Part shown: piece by piece, positions 1 to 13,040 of the stretch | Layout: every line of letters starts with the position of its first letter | How positions within the stretch are numbered: position 1 is the first letter of the stretch | Assembly: GCF_947507565.1 (NCBI RefSeq) | Contig: NC_089178.1 | Location: 1,116,001-1,180,000, forward strand | Source: Oscarella lobularis | Lineage: Eukaryota; Porifera; Homoscleromorpha; Homosclerophorida; Oscarellidae | Reading direction: 5' to 3' | Length of the DNA: 64,000 nucleotides | Program-made: the position numbers and the translations under genes | Notes under the pieces: generated by a model | Seen by the model: only the letters and a program-made list of their open reading frames with translations | Told to the model about the DNA's origin: nothing | The model's database searches: none

Positions 1-3000
1 GCCAGGTTCGGATTGACGGTGAGATTGAGATAGACGTCAAAGGCAGAAACGGCTTCGTCTGGGGAAGAGAGGTGGATAAAAGAAACGGAATAGAACGCCA
101 AACCGTCAACGTTCAAAATCCTACAAACGAATTTTTTTATTTATAGGAAAGGGAATAGTTCGAGACACTTACGAAGGACTTCGTTCCACTTGAATACCCA
201 AGTGAGGATTTGTGACGGAAAAGTGCCCCATCTCTGGGCCAGCTATTCGAGACGTGTTTCCGTAGACGGTTTCGAATAGAACGAACGTAGCGAGACCGGG
301 AACAGTAGTTCCAGAGCTGAGATTCGGAACGACGACGACGATGTCAATATCGACGTAGTCATTATCGTCGTTGTCGTCCGGAAAGTTCGTAATGTCCGTC
401 AAATTGAGTACGACACTAGGGAAAAAGACAATGCGGTTTATTTTCGCGGCTTTCTTTTCTCTCGTCTCACGTTGAGCCGTTTGTGTGCGACGAAAATTCT
501 CCACTAAGGCGCACGTTCGATCCGGCATCAACAACAAAAGCTTCGTCAAACAGAAGAAAAGGCATGTCTTCGGACGCCGGTAATTCTGTAGTCACTTGGA
601 CCCCTTTAGTTGTTCCTTCGATGCATCGAATACGCACTCTGAAAGATATTCTCCACCCAACACCGGCTCGAGCCACAGCGCTCGAGCCACCGCCGTCTAG
701 GATGAAAGAGTCTATACGGAAGGATACTCTGGGAGACGTCTAAGCAGAAAAAAACATTACGTTATATCAAACAATAAGGAATCTCGCGGATATACGTAAC
801 CTGTCCTGAATACTCTCTCGCTGCGTTAGCAAGGGCGCTGCTGAAAAATTTCCGGACTTCTATTACCGTATTGATTGTCATGAGTGGCTGCACGAGATAA
901 GTGAGCTAAAAACGAATGCAATCAAGGTGCAAGTACGGTAAAAAGACTTTCGTTTACCTCTGCAGTAAAGTTAGCCACAAATACGCAACCAGGTAGCAAT
1001 CTTTCAACCCAAAAAAGGATAACCGCATCCTCGAGTATTGTATCGACGCTTGTCGTACATCCTTTCAGACTCGTGGTAACGGATGACAAATTGATCGACT
1101 GGTATCCAATAACGGCTGCTAGGCTGAGATTGTACAACGGTCCGGCGTACAGTCCTGAACTGGCTAAAGCGCGAACGGCGTAGAAAACAACGCTTCCAGC
1201 AGAGAACGAATCGTCAGAAGTAAACGACACGTCGGCCTAAAAGAACCATGTATATATAGCGACGTGAACTTTTGAAATTTCCACCTTGATAGAAGGCTCT
1301 ACGAGCAACAAGTCTGCTATGTCACGGATGTCCTCCTCGTTTAGCAAATATGCAGTAACCTTAAATTGCGCATCAGACTCCGTAATCAATTAATAAAAAG
1401 TTCTCACATTTAACACTTGCCCTGCTGATATGACGTCAGTGATCAAAACTTGTGCTACTATTGTAATTTCCACTTGATCTTCTAACGAGTTTACCGCATC
1501 ATCAAATTCGTTGAAGACCGTTCCAAAGGCAAAGATTGCAGTGTCCTTTGAGCCATTGAAAGCGGCTGCTTCGCTAAGTTTGAGAGTAATTCCGTCGCTC
1601 GTTCGGTCTGTGTCGCCTGCTACAAGTATAGACTCGCGAATATTGTCGCCGATGCGAGTTACGCTCGCTGACAAGATTCCCATTACCGATTGGCCACCAA
1701 ATTCTGGCATACGCAAAACAACGGTTAGATTGTTATATGCCTAAAAAACAGAACCATTTCTGAGGCTAGCTTGCGTGGTCTCGGATACGCGCGCGGGGCT
1801 TGCAAGGCTACAAATGCGCTCTCACCTCGGGCAGAGTGATTGTAGCTCTGTACGTAGCTGCTTCTCCAAAGGCGATAAACGAACGGCCAGTCTCGGGATT
1901 CCACGTCTCCGTCACAGCTAAGGAAAGTGCGGAACTTCTCAGAGCAACCTGAAAACACCGACTAGAGCGCGTATTGAGTTAGTATTAAACGACGTACACT
2001 CTGAGTACGATTTGTTGCGTACGAGCGACCCGGTAGCGCATCTAGATGCGACGGCAAAGAGCTGTAGTTTGCAGACGATAGAACGCCTATGATCGCGCTG
2101 GCGACCACCCTTTGCGTTGCGTTGGCGACAAAAGTTAGAATGATACTTTCCGTCAAACTAATTCGGGCCGACTCGACGACGATGACTGCGTACTCCGGGC
2201 CGTACTCCGGGCCGTACTCGGTCGTCGAATTAGACACCAATCGCCATGATAAATTTGGATTTGACGTGTTGTCTATAGATGATGATGATGATGATACCAC
2301 CGCAATTGTCCAGTTGTGAAGGTCCAAGTAAACGGCGGGAACTACTGTCTGCCAGATCAGCCTGTAGGCTGGCGACGATGCACTATGTGGATAAAGCGTA
2401 AAGTTGTATGCCACCTCGTCTCCGGCATCAATATCCATGTCAGGAGTCGCTGACGACGTGATGATCCATTCAGGCTCGACCACCTGTAGAAGATACATAC
2501 ATACATACATAGTCAAATATTCTCTCTAGTGGGCAGTACCTTGAGCGTGTATGATGTCTGGACGACTTGATATTCGTCTGTTAGAACTTTGGCTGTAAAA
2601 GGAAGAGAACTCTTTCCCGATGTCGCTCTGACGTCATCGTGAAGTCGAACTCTTGCGAGTACGTCGACGACGATATCATCGTCGATCGTTTGGTTATTTA
2701 CAGCCACATTCGTTATACTGCCAAAGTCAAAATACAGCAAATTTTCAAGGGCGTAGACCAGCGAACTATTCCAGTAACCTAGCAAGAAAAATCTTTAGCC
2801 ACTAAGCGCGCAAACAAAGACCTCGTCCTTACTATCTCCAGCGTGAAGGCTCGAGTTCAGTATGGCATTACCAACGTAAAGAACGGATGCATTGAGTATT
2901 TCCACAACAACGACTGAAGACCGCGTCGGCAGAGTCACCTTCACCTGGTACTTGGTAGCTGATTCGGGCACGACCATTGAATAAACACAACGAAATTCTT

Positions 3001-6000
3001 CTTGAAGAGTAATCTAGAAAAAAGCTTTACTATCACGTCAAAAAAAGAGAAGACTACTAAAAGCTTGCCTCCTTTTCAACGGCCGTATCGGTATCGTTGA
3101 CCGAAGAATAAACGATGTCGTACGTCAGCACGACCGGCATTATGCGAAGGTAGGCGGAACTCGTCTCGTCCTCGTAACGTTTGCTGTAAATCGTGTAATC
3201 CGAGTCGTAACTGACTACCAAGTCGTGTCGCAGCGTGATTCCCGGCGGCGTCTCTTGAATGACGACACCGCAAAAATGCAACGACATGACGTCGTCGAGA
3301 AGAAAATCGGAATAGTTGAACTTCATAACGGCAATTGATGTGACGTTATCAACGACGTACTCAGGTCGAGAAGACTCATTCCGAAACGTCGCCGTCACGT
3401 TAGTGACGTTCCCCCAGACGACGTGCTCCGTCAAAGTCAATTCCATCTCAACGCGATAAGCGCTGATCAGAGATTCAGACGAGTGAAAAAGCTCGAGCGA
3501 AAAGCACACGTAGTCGCCGGCGTCGACTATCTCGTCGTCTCGTTCCGATCGTACGATTTCGAAATCCAACGACGGATCAAGCTCCGGCTCGGCGGCGACG
3601 AGCGGAAACGTTCTCGGCTCTAATTCGATGTCGTACGGCACGTAGTCGCCGCCGTCGAGTCGCGCCGACGAGCACGACGAATTCACCTCGACTCGACCCC
3701 TTCGCCCGTTTAGGTCGTGATCGGAGAAATCGCCGTCGGCCGAGCCGCGAAAACCGAACACGATTTCGTCGCCGTCGTTTCCGTCGAACGAGACGTTATG
3801 CAGAACGAAGCCGAAGCCGTTTGTAATGTTCCACGCGGCGCCGAAGCCGTGGTAGCAGCCGTGAACGATTCCCTCGCCGACGTACGGACACCAGTCGTCG
3901 GGAAGCGACGCGACGCCTGGGTAAGCGGTCACGCCGCCGCCGCTCCCGTAGCACGGTCCCCAAGCGATTTCCTGGCATCGAACGCTTCGACCTATTGACG
4001 TAATTGTCGCGTTTGCGATCCACAATTCCATCAGACTAAATCGATGGTATCCGAGAAATGGAAAAACGACAGTGACGTTGAAGTCGAAAGCGACTCGAAA
4101 AACTTTCACCGTTACGTCGTAGGTAAATTGCTCTTCCGGTGCTAAGTAGAACGACGACGTTTGATTGTTCGTCGAGTTGCTGATTCTAGCATTGGCAACG
4201 TTCGGTGTCCGCGTCCAGAAGCTAGCTGACGAATCCTTTGCCACGTACTTCCTGCCCGTGTAAGAACCGCACGATTGACCTGCTGAAGAATAGCGCACAG
4301 TAGCCTCGAACTTCAACTCCATTCCAGCTGGAATAGTGTTCAATAAACGATGACTGAATCGGAGTTCCAAGTCGCTTCCAGTGTTCACAAAATCGTCTCC
4401 ACTCAAAAGGGTCGCCGAGCCGCGATTCGACTGCAATTCCGCCGTCAATGTACTCGGTTCGGCGTCGTAGGATAAGCCGTTACATTGCAAACATTCCGAT
4501 CCAATTATTTCCATATTTTTGTGCGACTTCACCTTCAGTCTAACATTGTACGCCGTTGCCAAGTGACCAGCGTCGTGAGATATTCGTACAGTTGACTGCA
4601 CGACGTCCCCGCCTTGAAGCAAAGGAAGTCCAAGCGACTCTATCGAAACAGCGAGACTGGGCTCACTGATCTGCACGGGTATAGCCACAGCCACGCCAAG
4701 ACGCTCCGCATCACTGCCGTATTGAACTATTATCTCCAAATCAGCTGCATCGCCGTGAACGTTGCCGATCACCTGTAGCGGAGCAACAACGCTCAGCACC
4801 AGGTCCAGTCGGCTTGACCCTCTAGCAGTAGCCAATTGCCCAAAAGCTAATTTTCTTGACGCTGCTATTGAACCGGAAAGCAAACTTCCCGTACCGGTAA
4901 TTCCTTCTCCGGTCACATAACCGTCAACTGCGGACATATTCACTCTGCTATTCACTCCACCCACGCTAGAAGTTTCGTCATGAACGTGCGGAACGGTGAC
5001 GACGACGCTGCCGTGAGACGACGCGGGAAACGTCACAGTCACGTTCAATTCGACGCAACTTTCCGGCGCCACTTTAACAGATCCTCCAAAATCGTTACTC
5101 TCCTGTCCGCCCAGCCTCGATGCGCTCACGCGCGCGGATCCGAGAGCCACGTCCACTTTCAAATCGGCTAAACCGACAGAAACGCTTCGTTGCACGTCGT
5201 CTGCGTCCATCAGTAACGCCTCGTTGAACTCGGCGCCCCGAACGGAGGAAAAGTGAACGAGCTCGGCGACACAGGCGTTCCGCGCCGCAGTGTACACGCC
5301 CTCGTCGACGACGATCGTGTAGGCGACAACGAGAACGTTCTCGCCGTCGTTCGCTTGCCGACCGTTCAGCGTCATCTCCGACAACCTCAAACGGCCCGTC
5401 GGAGATCTCGAGACGACGACAGGCGGCGGCACGGGGTTCCCATTTCCGAAAGTCACGTTAAACGAGTCGGACGACGCGAGATCGCCGTCACAGCCAATAT
5501 CCACTTCAATATCATATAAGGGATGACTGGCAGTAGATTCTATTATAGCGACGAAGCGAACGAGATCGTTCGAAGCGACGCCACCGATTCCACATCCGAA
5601 TTGACTTCGTTCAATATCGTCAGAGGTGACGTGAGACGGCGACGTCCACAGCGAGCCGTAACCGCCGGGTCTCGAAAACGCGATCGTGTCGGCTGTTGAA
5701 CAAAGAAGTGCCGCCGCGACTTGAGACGACGAAAAGTTGACGGCGCTGAAGTAAAACGCCACCGGCGGTTGAACGACTCGAAGCGATATTTCGCCGACCG
5801 TCGGAGAACTGCGAGACGACGACATCTCCGATACGAGAACGTCGACGGATAAATCCTCGACGCTGTCCGTTTCTTTGACGTGGAACGGTAGAGTAAACCG
5901 AAGAGACGGTTGATTCGACGTGGCAAAGATCATCCTCGAGAAACGCAGCGCGACGTGAGTCGTGCTACCAGTGTCGATCGTCTCCTGATGCGCCAACGCG

Positions 6001-8834
6001 TTGTACAAGCTCGTCGTCGTCTCGTTGGGATTTAGAATAGAAGAGCCGACATCTAGGAGACCCGTTGGAAAGGACACGGTGACGTTGAGTTCGTCGAAGC
6101 ATTGATTCACGGTGAAGTGTTCCAGAATGATTTGAATTTCGCATCCTGGAAAGACTTGATTGCTTCGTATCGCCTCGCTCTGTCCGCAACGTTTCCACGT
6201 TTCGTTACGAGTCGAACCGGGCGACAGGCTTCGAACGGGTTCCGAGCAATTTGCATAAACCATTTTCCACACAATACCGGAATCGTCGCCGACGTCGCTT
6301 CCATTATACGACACTCGCACCGACGAGTATCCGGCAACGCTGACGACGTAACAAAAAGACATTCGATCTCTCGCAATGACGACCCCGTATTCGTCGACGT
6401 CGCGTTGCTCGCCGCTTTCAATAAAAATATCAAAATCTTCGCTTGAGGCGTTGCTGAAAGGATAGACAGTCTTGAATGTCGCCGTGGATCCGTGCTCGTC
6501 AAAAAAAGTCACATTGCAACATATAGGAGATCCGGTTCGAATAAGTGCACTGTCGCATCGCAACACGGAATTGGCAGCCGAAATTTTTCCCGAATCGAAC
6601 GGAAGGACGATTAGGTCAATGCTGCTAGTATTGCTCGCCGATCCACCGGGCCCCATCTCTCGCACTTCCACGGTAAATTGAAACGGGGTTTCACTGGCTG
6701 CTAGCGCGTACAGCTCAACTGACACGACAACGTAAGGCGAATACGACGAAGACATATTGAACTGAGAAAATCGAACAGATATCACGTTCGATACGACGCT
6801 CGTTTCAACGTATCGCTCGGCAAGACCCGACGAAGCATTCACTATCACCGTTCGAGAGTAAGCAAGAACGTGCATAGGAGAAGTAAAATCAATTGTTAGG
6901 CTGTCAGCACAAGCGTATTCCATATCGTAGGCGACGGTTACATTGAACGAACATCCAACCGACGGTCGTCCCGTCCAGACGTAGGCGTCCGAATTGCATG
7001 TCATCGTTTCGATTTCGACGCCGAGTCGTCGTGGTTGCAGCGTACGCGACTTGAGCGTGCAATCGGCTACGACGTTGATTGTACACGTCGCGTTTTCGCC
7101 CGCTCCGATGGCTGTCCAGTTGCCGTTGAGATTGAGTAGGGCTGCGATGCGACCGAGACCGATTACGTTGGGGAGAGTGAGTGCAAATGTCCACGTGTTT
7201 CTGTACGGACTGAGCGACGTCGCGTTGTGCCGGATGCCTTCAAAATCCGTAAAAACTATTCGGATCTCGTCGGCGGAAATAAAAACGTCCGGTGTCACGG
7301 ATTGATAGCGAGCTGCGTTGCCTTGATGATCCTGCAAAACGAGATTTCCGACAAAGAGAGATCCGCCTTGGGCGTCATGACGGGAACACGACACAGCCGA
7401 GGACGAAGCAACGGCAACGCGAGGACTCTCCATCCGCGGATGAACCAAATTCAATTCCCATAACAGAGTTGAGGTCCAAGTTCCCAACAGTCCAACTTCT
7501 GTGACGTTTGCCCGAAGGCGAAGCGATAAACGAGACGATGATAATAGCGGTGATGGCAACATTTGAAATTGAATGACAATGACAGGAGAGGCGGATAAAG
7601 AAAAATTAAAATTTTGAAATTCTAATTTAGTTGAATCGAGAAGATCAATGCCACTCGTTGATCCACTTCCCAAATGAAAGTCTCCGAGAGTGAAATCTGA
7701 TTCGCCATCTAAGACTTCAACAGTTCCGGAAACGCGATTAAAACATCTTCCGGCGGTGTGATATACTAGCGTTGCCGTCACATTGCATCCTAACCACACA
7801 GAACCCGGAAGAACGCCGGCATTTTCTGAACAATTCACCAAAGTCGAACGTGACGCCAAATCTTGTCCCAATTCAGACTGATGGATACAGTTTTGATACA
7901 TTGCCTTGCTCACCCGTTCTCCAAATGTTTCTCCCAAGTACGCAACGTCAATAATGACGTTCTCTATCCCAACCGGTACCCAGAACGTCAGCAAATAACC
8001 GTAGTAGTCATCTCTTGAAAAGTTGGCCAGCAGAACAGTTTCATCACCCATCACTGTAATGCTGAAATCTTCATTAGCTGGATAAGCTACAGGACTCGTA
8101 GTCTTTAGATAAGCTTGATTCAAACCGGTTGAATCCTTTGGCAGAAGGCGACATTCCGCTTTGGATTCATAATAAAAAAAATCATTGCAAGAAATGATTG
8201 ATTGGCTCCCCCCGATCGTAGCCACGTCACCAAGCAGAACCGCTTCACTTACAGTGAAATTCACGTCCGCATAACCGTCAAGCTCGATGACATTCAAATC
8301 TGACGTCTCCACAGCAGCAGAAGTCGACCGGAAACGAACCTCGTCTCCGTCACTACCGCTGACGTCGTCGGATTCCAGAGTGATGTTGAGAACGAGGCGC
8401 GGTCCCGCTTCGCACGTTTCCGTGTAATCGTCGAAAGCGACGAAGATCGTCGCGTCTGGCGTCGCTACTAACGTCGTCAAGGCCGCACGGAGACTAATTG
8501 ACGTAAGGGCACTGTCGATCGCGACGGAACTGACGGTAAATCGACGATCTCCGCTGCTGGTGATCGCGACGCTAATTTCGATCCGATTCGAGCATAATAA
8601 CACCGGATAGTATGAGAGGAAGACGCTCGTCGAACAGCCGGGAAATAGCGGGCGAATGCTCTTCGATTGCGCGCCGTCGCACTCGATCGACGCGATGGCG
8701 CCCCCGCGTGCCCCCGCGTGAACGTTGAAGTCGCTGCAAGAGACCGAATCGCACGCGATTGCGACTCGGACTCTGGCGACGAGGAGGAGCCACAGAGCGG
8801 CACACAGGCTCCCCATAGCGATGCGATTTGACAA
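1..8834 (-). CDS. Giant secreted/cell-surface protein with DUF11-like repeats (partial at left edge)
   Basis: The protein starts at 8834 with a signal peptide (hydrophobic run ALWLLLVARVRVAIA, then a Cys-rich segment). A first exon of about 1,920 codons is followed by several smaller exons down to base 1, where the gene leaves the window still in frame. The sequence is rich in N-x-S/T sites and beta-strand-like. It repeats a motif of the type DAGD-x-V-x-[YF]-x-[FL] followed by an AY-R segment, for example around 2400 and 3525; this resembles the DUF11/conserved-repeat beta-sandwich of cell-surface proteins. A later exon carries GEAATYRATITLPE (about 1810-1870). The assignment to DUF11-like folds is by pattern only. 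No transmembrane segment is visible because the C-terminus lies outside the window. The first intron (3014-3068) uses a GC donor. Role inferred: extracellular adhesion or matrix; no specific function can be named. Confidence 0.7.
3014..3068 (-). other. GC-AG intron in the DUF11-like gene
   Basis: On the minus strand the exon ends AAGGAG and the intron begins GCAAGC and ends TTTCTAG. No GT donor near this point keeps the frame. Reading through would give a stop four codons later, whereas splicing continues in frame as ITLQEEF. Confidence 0.65.
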
Positions 8835-9044
8835 GTGCTAGTCGCTGCATTTGTCAAAGCGGGGACGCGTGAGAACGCCAACTGCGCGCGCGCAAACATT
8901 AGATGGCCTGCCAATAAATGAAAAGCAAAAGAAAAAATGAGGTGCAGGGGAACTAATGCAATCTTTTAGCCGCCTGCAAGGCGACGTGGATTAGAAAAAT
9001 TATTTACGCGTTATTAGGAAAATTATTCGCTACAGAGTCTCTCT

Positions 9045-9260
9045 TCAGTGAATGGGTATGTGTGGATTGCCGTCCTCTTTCACAGGCGTCGGATCCAAGC
9101 CTATTCGATGGCGAATGGCGTTTGCCTTCGATTTCTCGCCCTGTGGAGTCTCATCCATTGCCAACGTCGACGAAGCCGCTTCCCATAACTGCTCCTTTTC
9201 TTCGTATTCGCGTAGGTCGGCCGACACGAGCTGAATTCGCGTTGGAGCTCGTCGCTGCAT
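9045..9260 (-). CDS. CDC26: CDC26 / APC12, small anaphase-promoting complex subunit
   Basis: A single-exon protein of 71 residues. CDC26 is the small APC/C subunit whose N-terminal methionine-containing segment packs inside the TPR superhelix of CDC16 (family knowledge). The N-terminus MQRRAPTRIQL matches the family signature M-x-R-R-x-PT-R-[IL]-x-L, followed by an acidic helix (LREYEEKE). The family's second motif, RIG-x-x-P, is present as HRIGLDPTP. The length is close to vertebrate CDC26 (about 85). It is head-to-head with SNRPF, with only 37 bp between the two start codons. The downstream 8835-9044 spacer holds the presumed promoter of the DUF11-like gene and nothing else I recognise. Confidence 0.85.
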   Translation of the reverse strand: MQRRAPTRIQLVSADLREYEEKEQLWEAASSTLAMDETPQGEKSKANAIRHRIGLDPTPVKEDGNPHIPIH

Positions 9261-9297
9261 TTTTAACGCACGCTAAAGGCAGCGACGAAAGAGGCGC
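9261..9297. promoter_or_regulatory. Shared CDC26/SNRPF divergent promoter region
   Basis: Only 37 bp separate the start codons of CDC26 (minus) and SNRPF (plus), so both 5' UTRs and any core promoter must overlap each other or the coding exons. No TATA box is seen. Confidence 0.5.
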
Positions 9298-9780
9298 ATG
9301 GCCGTACGTGAACTTGCCGAGCCATTTCTCACTTATTGAGCGCTTTTAGGGTGTTGTTCCTATTAATCCCAAGCCCTTCTTGACGAATTTGACGGGCAAA
9401 GCCGTCGTGGTGAAGCTAAAATGGGGAATGGAGTACAAAGGTTACCTAGTGTCCTTCGACGGATACATGAACCTTCAGGTAGAAGAGAAAGATCCGTCTA
9501 GGAAATTCAGTTTTAGTAGCACCTCTTTCGCTAGCTTGCGAATACTGAGGAGCACATAGACGGCGTTTGCACAGGAAATCTGGGAGAAGTTCTAATTCGG
9601 TACGACTCGTAATGTAGCGTTGTAATGCTTAGGGACTCGGGCCTTTAGTGTAAGCGCGTAGGTACTAGAGGCTGGTTTACCTAGAGTCGAGGTCCTAATG
9701 AACGATTCTTTGGTAGATGCAATAACGTGCTATATGTGAGAGGCAGTGAGGATGAGGATGATGACGGTGAAAGAGACTAG
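9298..9780 (+). CDS. SNRPF: Small nuclear ribonucleoprotein F (SmF)
   Basis: SmF is one of the seven Sm-ring subunits of spliceosomal U snRNPs. Four exons, 9298-9303, 9350-9478, 9535-9599 and 9717-9780, join to an 87-residue protein (human is 86). The first exon encodes only Met-Ala, ending before GTACGT. The Sm1 motif ([20 protein letters not shown], then FDGYMNLQ) and the Sm2 motif ([15 protein letters not shown]) are intact, with the RNA-contacting N of the YMN loop and the R-C-N triad. The tail is acidic (EDEDDDGE), as in other SmF proteins. The exon 3-4 junction splits the Arg codon. MCM10 converges from the right; the 138-bp spacer holds nothing recognisable. Confidence 0.95.
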
Positions 9781-9918
9781 TAGGGAGATGATGCTGAATT
9801 TGTGGATTTGAGTGTTGCTAAATCTTCCCCTTTTTTTGTTTAATGTCCTGTCAGTATTGAAATAGAGCCTAACAGAATTCGTCCAAAATGCATGCTTTGG
9901 TGCGTGGGTGCATTTTTC

Positions 9919-12900
9919 TCATTCCAAACTGTTTAAAAATTTCGGTTGTTCTTCTCCGCGAATAAGTAGCTTCTCATTGACTTCAACTTTCCTCTCCTAC
10001 AAAGAGAAATGGCAGAGAACTTCCCCTGATATTTACTATTAATTTTGTTTGGATACCTGATACATTGCTGTCTTTGTAAAATTTTGGCTGCCACAATGAC
10101 GGCACGACTTCCCAGGATACACCTCATCGTAAGTATGCGCTCGTTGGCTGCAATTATTGCACTGAAAAAAGCGTTTGCAGGCCTTGTGTTTCACCGTGTC
10201 ATGCTTCTCATCAATGCAGCGCCGAGCGGCCGACTCGGCGGTATAATTGCACTAGAACGAGGGTATAATGATGTAAGGGTTTGGGTGCTGGGAGCTTACT
10301 GTTCGGCACGTGACAACGGAAACTCGTAGTGACATGATTGACTTCATTTTGTCTTCCATTTTCTCGCGTTCGCCGAGACGGCCAAAGTAACGCTCCAGCA
10401 TCTCTTCGTGAGCCTAGAAAAACGTAGTTTAGCTAATAAATAGTTTTAATTAATGTATTACCATTTTAGCGAGCCCTCCGTGTTTTGATTTAGCTGCTAG
10501 CAACCGACGACCTTCCTCAGAAGACGCGTCAATATCGAAGTCAGAAAATTTCAAACGAGGGACGCTTTTGCTATCAGTGTTATTCCTGTTTTCAACTGAA
10601 GTCGATTGCTTCGTTTTCTTTTGACAATTCGCAGCGGCACGTCTCTTCGCTTCGTCTGGCGAGATTTTCCGCTTCGTTGAATCAGATGCGGCGGCGCGTC
10701 TTCTCCTCATTATTTCCACGGCTTGCTGTTTTTCTGCCTCGGCTTTGCGTTGCTTCATTGCCACCTGGGGCACCGTTTTCTCGAGATCAAACGCTACGCA
10801 TCCCTTCGTCAGCCCGCGGCCCAGCTGGGGCTCAAGCCTTCCTCCTTGAGCGGGACGCTCGTCGTCGTCGTTGGAATAGAATGGCATGGCGCTCTCGTGC
10901 TCGGCCTTTTCCTTTGCCAAGTCGGATTTTCTGGACACGGTGCGGGATTGTTTTTGCAACCAGGTAGAGTTTTCTTTGACTTCTCTTTTGCCGCCGCCGC
11001 CGCCTTGACGGTTCAGAACCTGAGAAGCGGAGAAGGCCGTTTTCGGTTTATCTGAATCAGCAAATGTGAGCAACTTTCAACGACAGTGGCATTTTTCTCA
11101 CTTGCTTCACTTGACGCTTTTTGAAATTGCAAAAAATGTCTAGCACCGGCCGACTGTTGCTGCTGAAGCAATTTTTGACTAAAGAAAGAGAAAATTCACG
11201 AAGAGTAATGAAAATCGCAACCAAACGTATACAATGTTTCCGAAGCTTTCGTTGTCAAAATAGTGCCCGTTGATTGAACGGGCCCTCCGGAGTGACTCCC
11301 GCATCCCTCGGCCTTCATGAGATGAGCAGCACCGTCAACGTGTGCAGTTGTGAGGCGAGTCGTCGTCGACGGCGACCTGTTGTCCGATTTCCTTTCACCG
11401 GCGCCGCTACGTGAAGCGAACATCTCGCCGTTGTACACGTAGACATTGCCATCGTTGCGTTTGAGCTTTTTTGACTGGGGCCCATAACTGATGAAAGAAA
11501 CGAGACAGGCGAGGGATCAAATGACTTTAGGGGTGCGAGATCTTCTCACTCAACTCACCCTGACTGGCATTCCATACGACCTGATCTGGCTCTGTTGTAC
11601 GCTGCTTTGACGTGGTACTCGCAATATTCACCCTGGAACCTGAAAGGAATCCCATAGCCTTACTAGTGCATTTACTGGCTTGGCTATGTGCTACTTGTTG
11701 ATAAAATTTCTGCAATCCTTCTGTGTCGTTCTGTTCTTGCCTTTGCAGATACCAAAGTCTTTGGATTGGCCGAGATACATGAGTTTGTTTGGATGACCGA
11801 TAGTGATGGCCACTTCGTCTCGAACAGCGCTTTGCTAAATGAGAACAGCGTCATACGAGGTTTTCTTGACAGTGCTTATTACGTCTTTCGGTGGCATAAA
11901 GTCTGGATTAAGAAGAGCAACGACAACGCCCTCGCTCGTCTTCCAATGCTCCTTATAAACATCCTTGAATAGGAAGAGGGTGACAACAGCGGACAGAGAC
12001 GAGAGGTCGGTCAGTTTCCAAGAACAAAATTTTCCACTCTATGAGTACGACATAATACAATAATATTATTATGATAGGTCGTCATTTATTCCAAATCAGA
12101 TGTTTTTACCTTTGGCGATTCCTTTGGGGGACTTTTCTGTATGATGACCCCCATTGTGACCCAGTTGTCTTCCTTTGACAAGCCCGTGGTTCCAGTGGCA
12201 AGTTTTGACAGTCTCACCATTTTCCTTCCTTCCATTTTTTGCGCCATAGTTTCCACAGAAACGCGCGGATTTCTACAACAACGCACACAGGTACTATAAG
12301 GTTATCTAGTCCAAGTGCGCTCCTCTCACATCAATCGAATTCCAGAAAATCGTTCAGTCACAACAGGAGGACCATCTGGCTTGGAAGCAGCTGTCTCCTT
12401 TTTCGACTGCCTCGCTCTATCTATCATCTTTCTGCTACAAGATTCAGAGGCTACTTTCGTATTTCCACGAGTAGCAGATTGGAAAAGCACTAATAATAAA
12501 TTTCAATAAAGTATTGATTTTATGTGCATTTAGTATGTCTTCTTTACATTTCGTTGTTTTCTCCTTCTGCTCTTTGAGCTCCTTTCGCATGGCAGCTAGC
12601 TCTTCCTGCAATGCTATCTGGGCACTTTCTTCCTTTTGCTCCTTCATCTCTTTTCGCAAAGCAGCTAGTTCTTTTTGCATTGCCGCTACGTGAGCTTTAG
12701 AAAATAAGAAAAAGACGTAAGGTCCGGTTCCCCTAAAAGGGTCCCCTTCTTACCAGCGATTGCATCAGCTGATTTTGCCGTCTCCTGGCCTTCTTCCGTC
12801 GGTTCTAATGTCATCACGACTTCGTTTTGACTACTACGCGTCTCCTCTTCTTCCTCGTCCCAGTTTTCGCCGAGCGAGCAGAGCAGATCAAGATCTACAT

Positions 12901-12955
12901 TGAGAAAAGATCACAATGGCATTCGAATCGCGCACAGAAAGTCACCGTCAGCCAT
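9919..12955 (-). CDS. MCM10: MCM10 replication initiation factor
   Basis: MCM10 binds DNA, the CMG helicase and polymerase alpha at replication origins. The start codon is at 12955; a 10-base first exon (MAD and one base) splices to an acidic segment (GENWDEEEEE). Then come an N-terminal coiled coil (about 12450-12680, repeated EELAAMRKELKEQKE), the OB-fold region (KMEGRKMVRLSKL, NWVTMGVIIQKSP, VVTLFLFKDVYKEHWKTSEG), and the CCCH zinc finger (GICKGKN, then KDC, then GEYCEYHVKAAY). The C-terminal region has ERYFGRL with a coiled segment, zinc ribbons (VTCRTCNYT; FFQCNNCSQRA; KSCRHCGSQNF) and the terminal RGEEQPKFLNSLE, matching the family's RGEEHAKFLNSLK end. At least nine short introns; one donor near 11220 (GTTTGG) is weak. 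It is head-to-head with CRCP (85 bp). Confidence 0.92.
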
Positions 12956-13040
12956 TCGCGAAGAAGAGGATCGAACGCGCCCGCGGGTTCGCTCCAAAGT
13001 CCCGTAAGACCGTAACGGGAAAAAAAATCCTCCTTCACAA
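12956..13040. promoter_or_regulatory. Shared MCM10/CRCP divergent promoter region
   Basis: This is the 85-bp stretch between opposed start codons. It is GC-rich (cgcgcccgcgggttcgc) without a TATA box, which fits a CpG-type bidirectional promoter. Confidence 0.5.
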
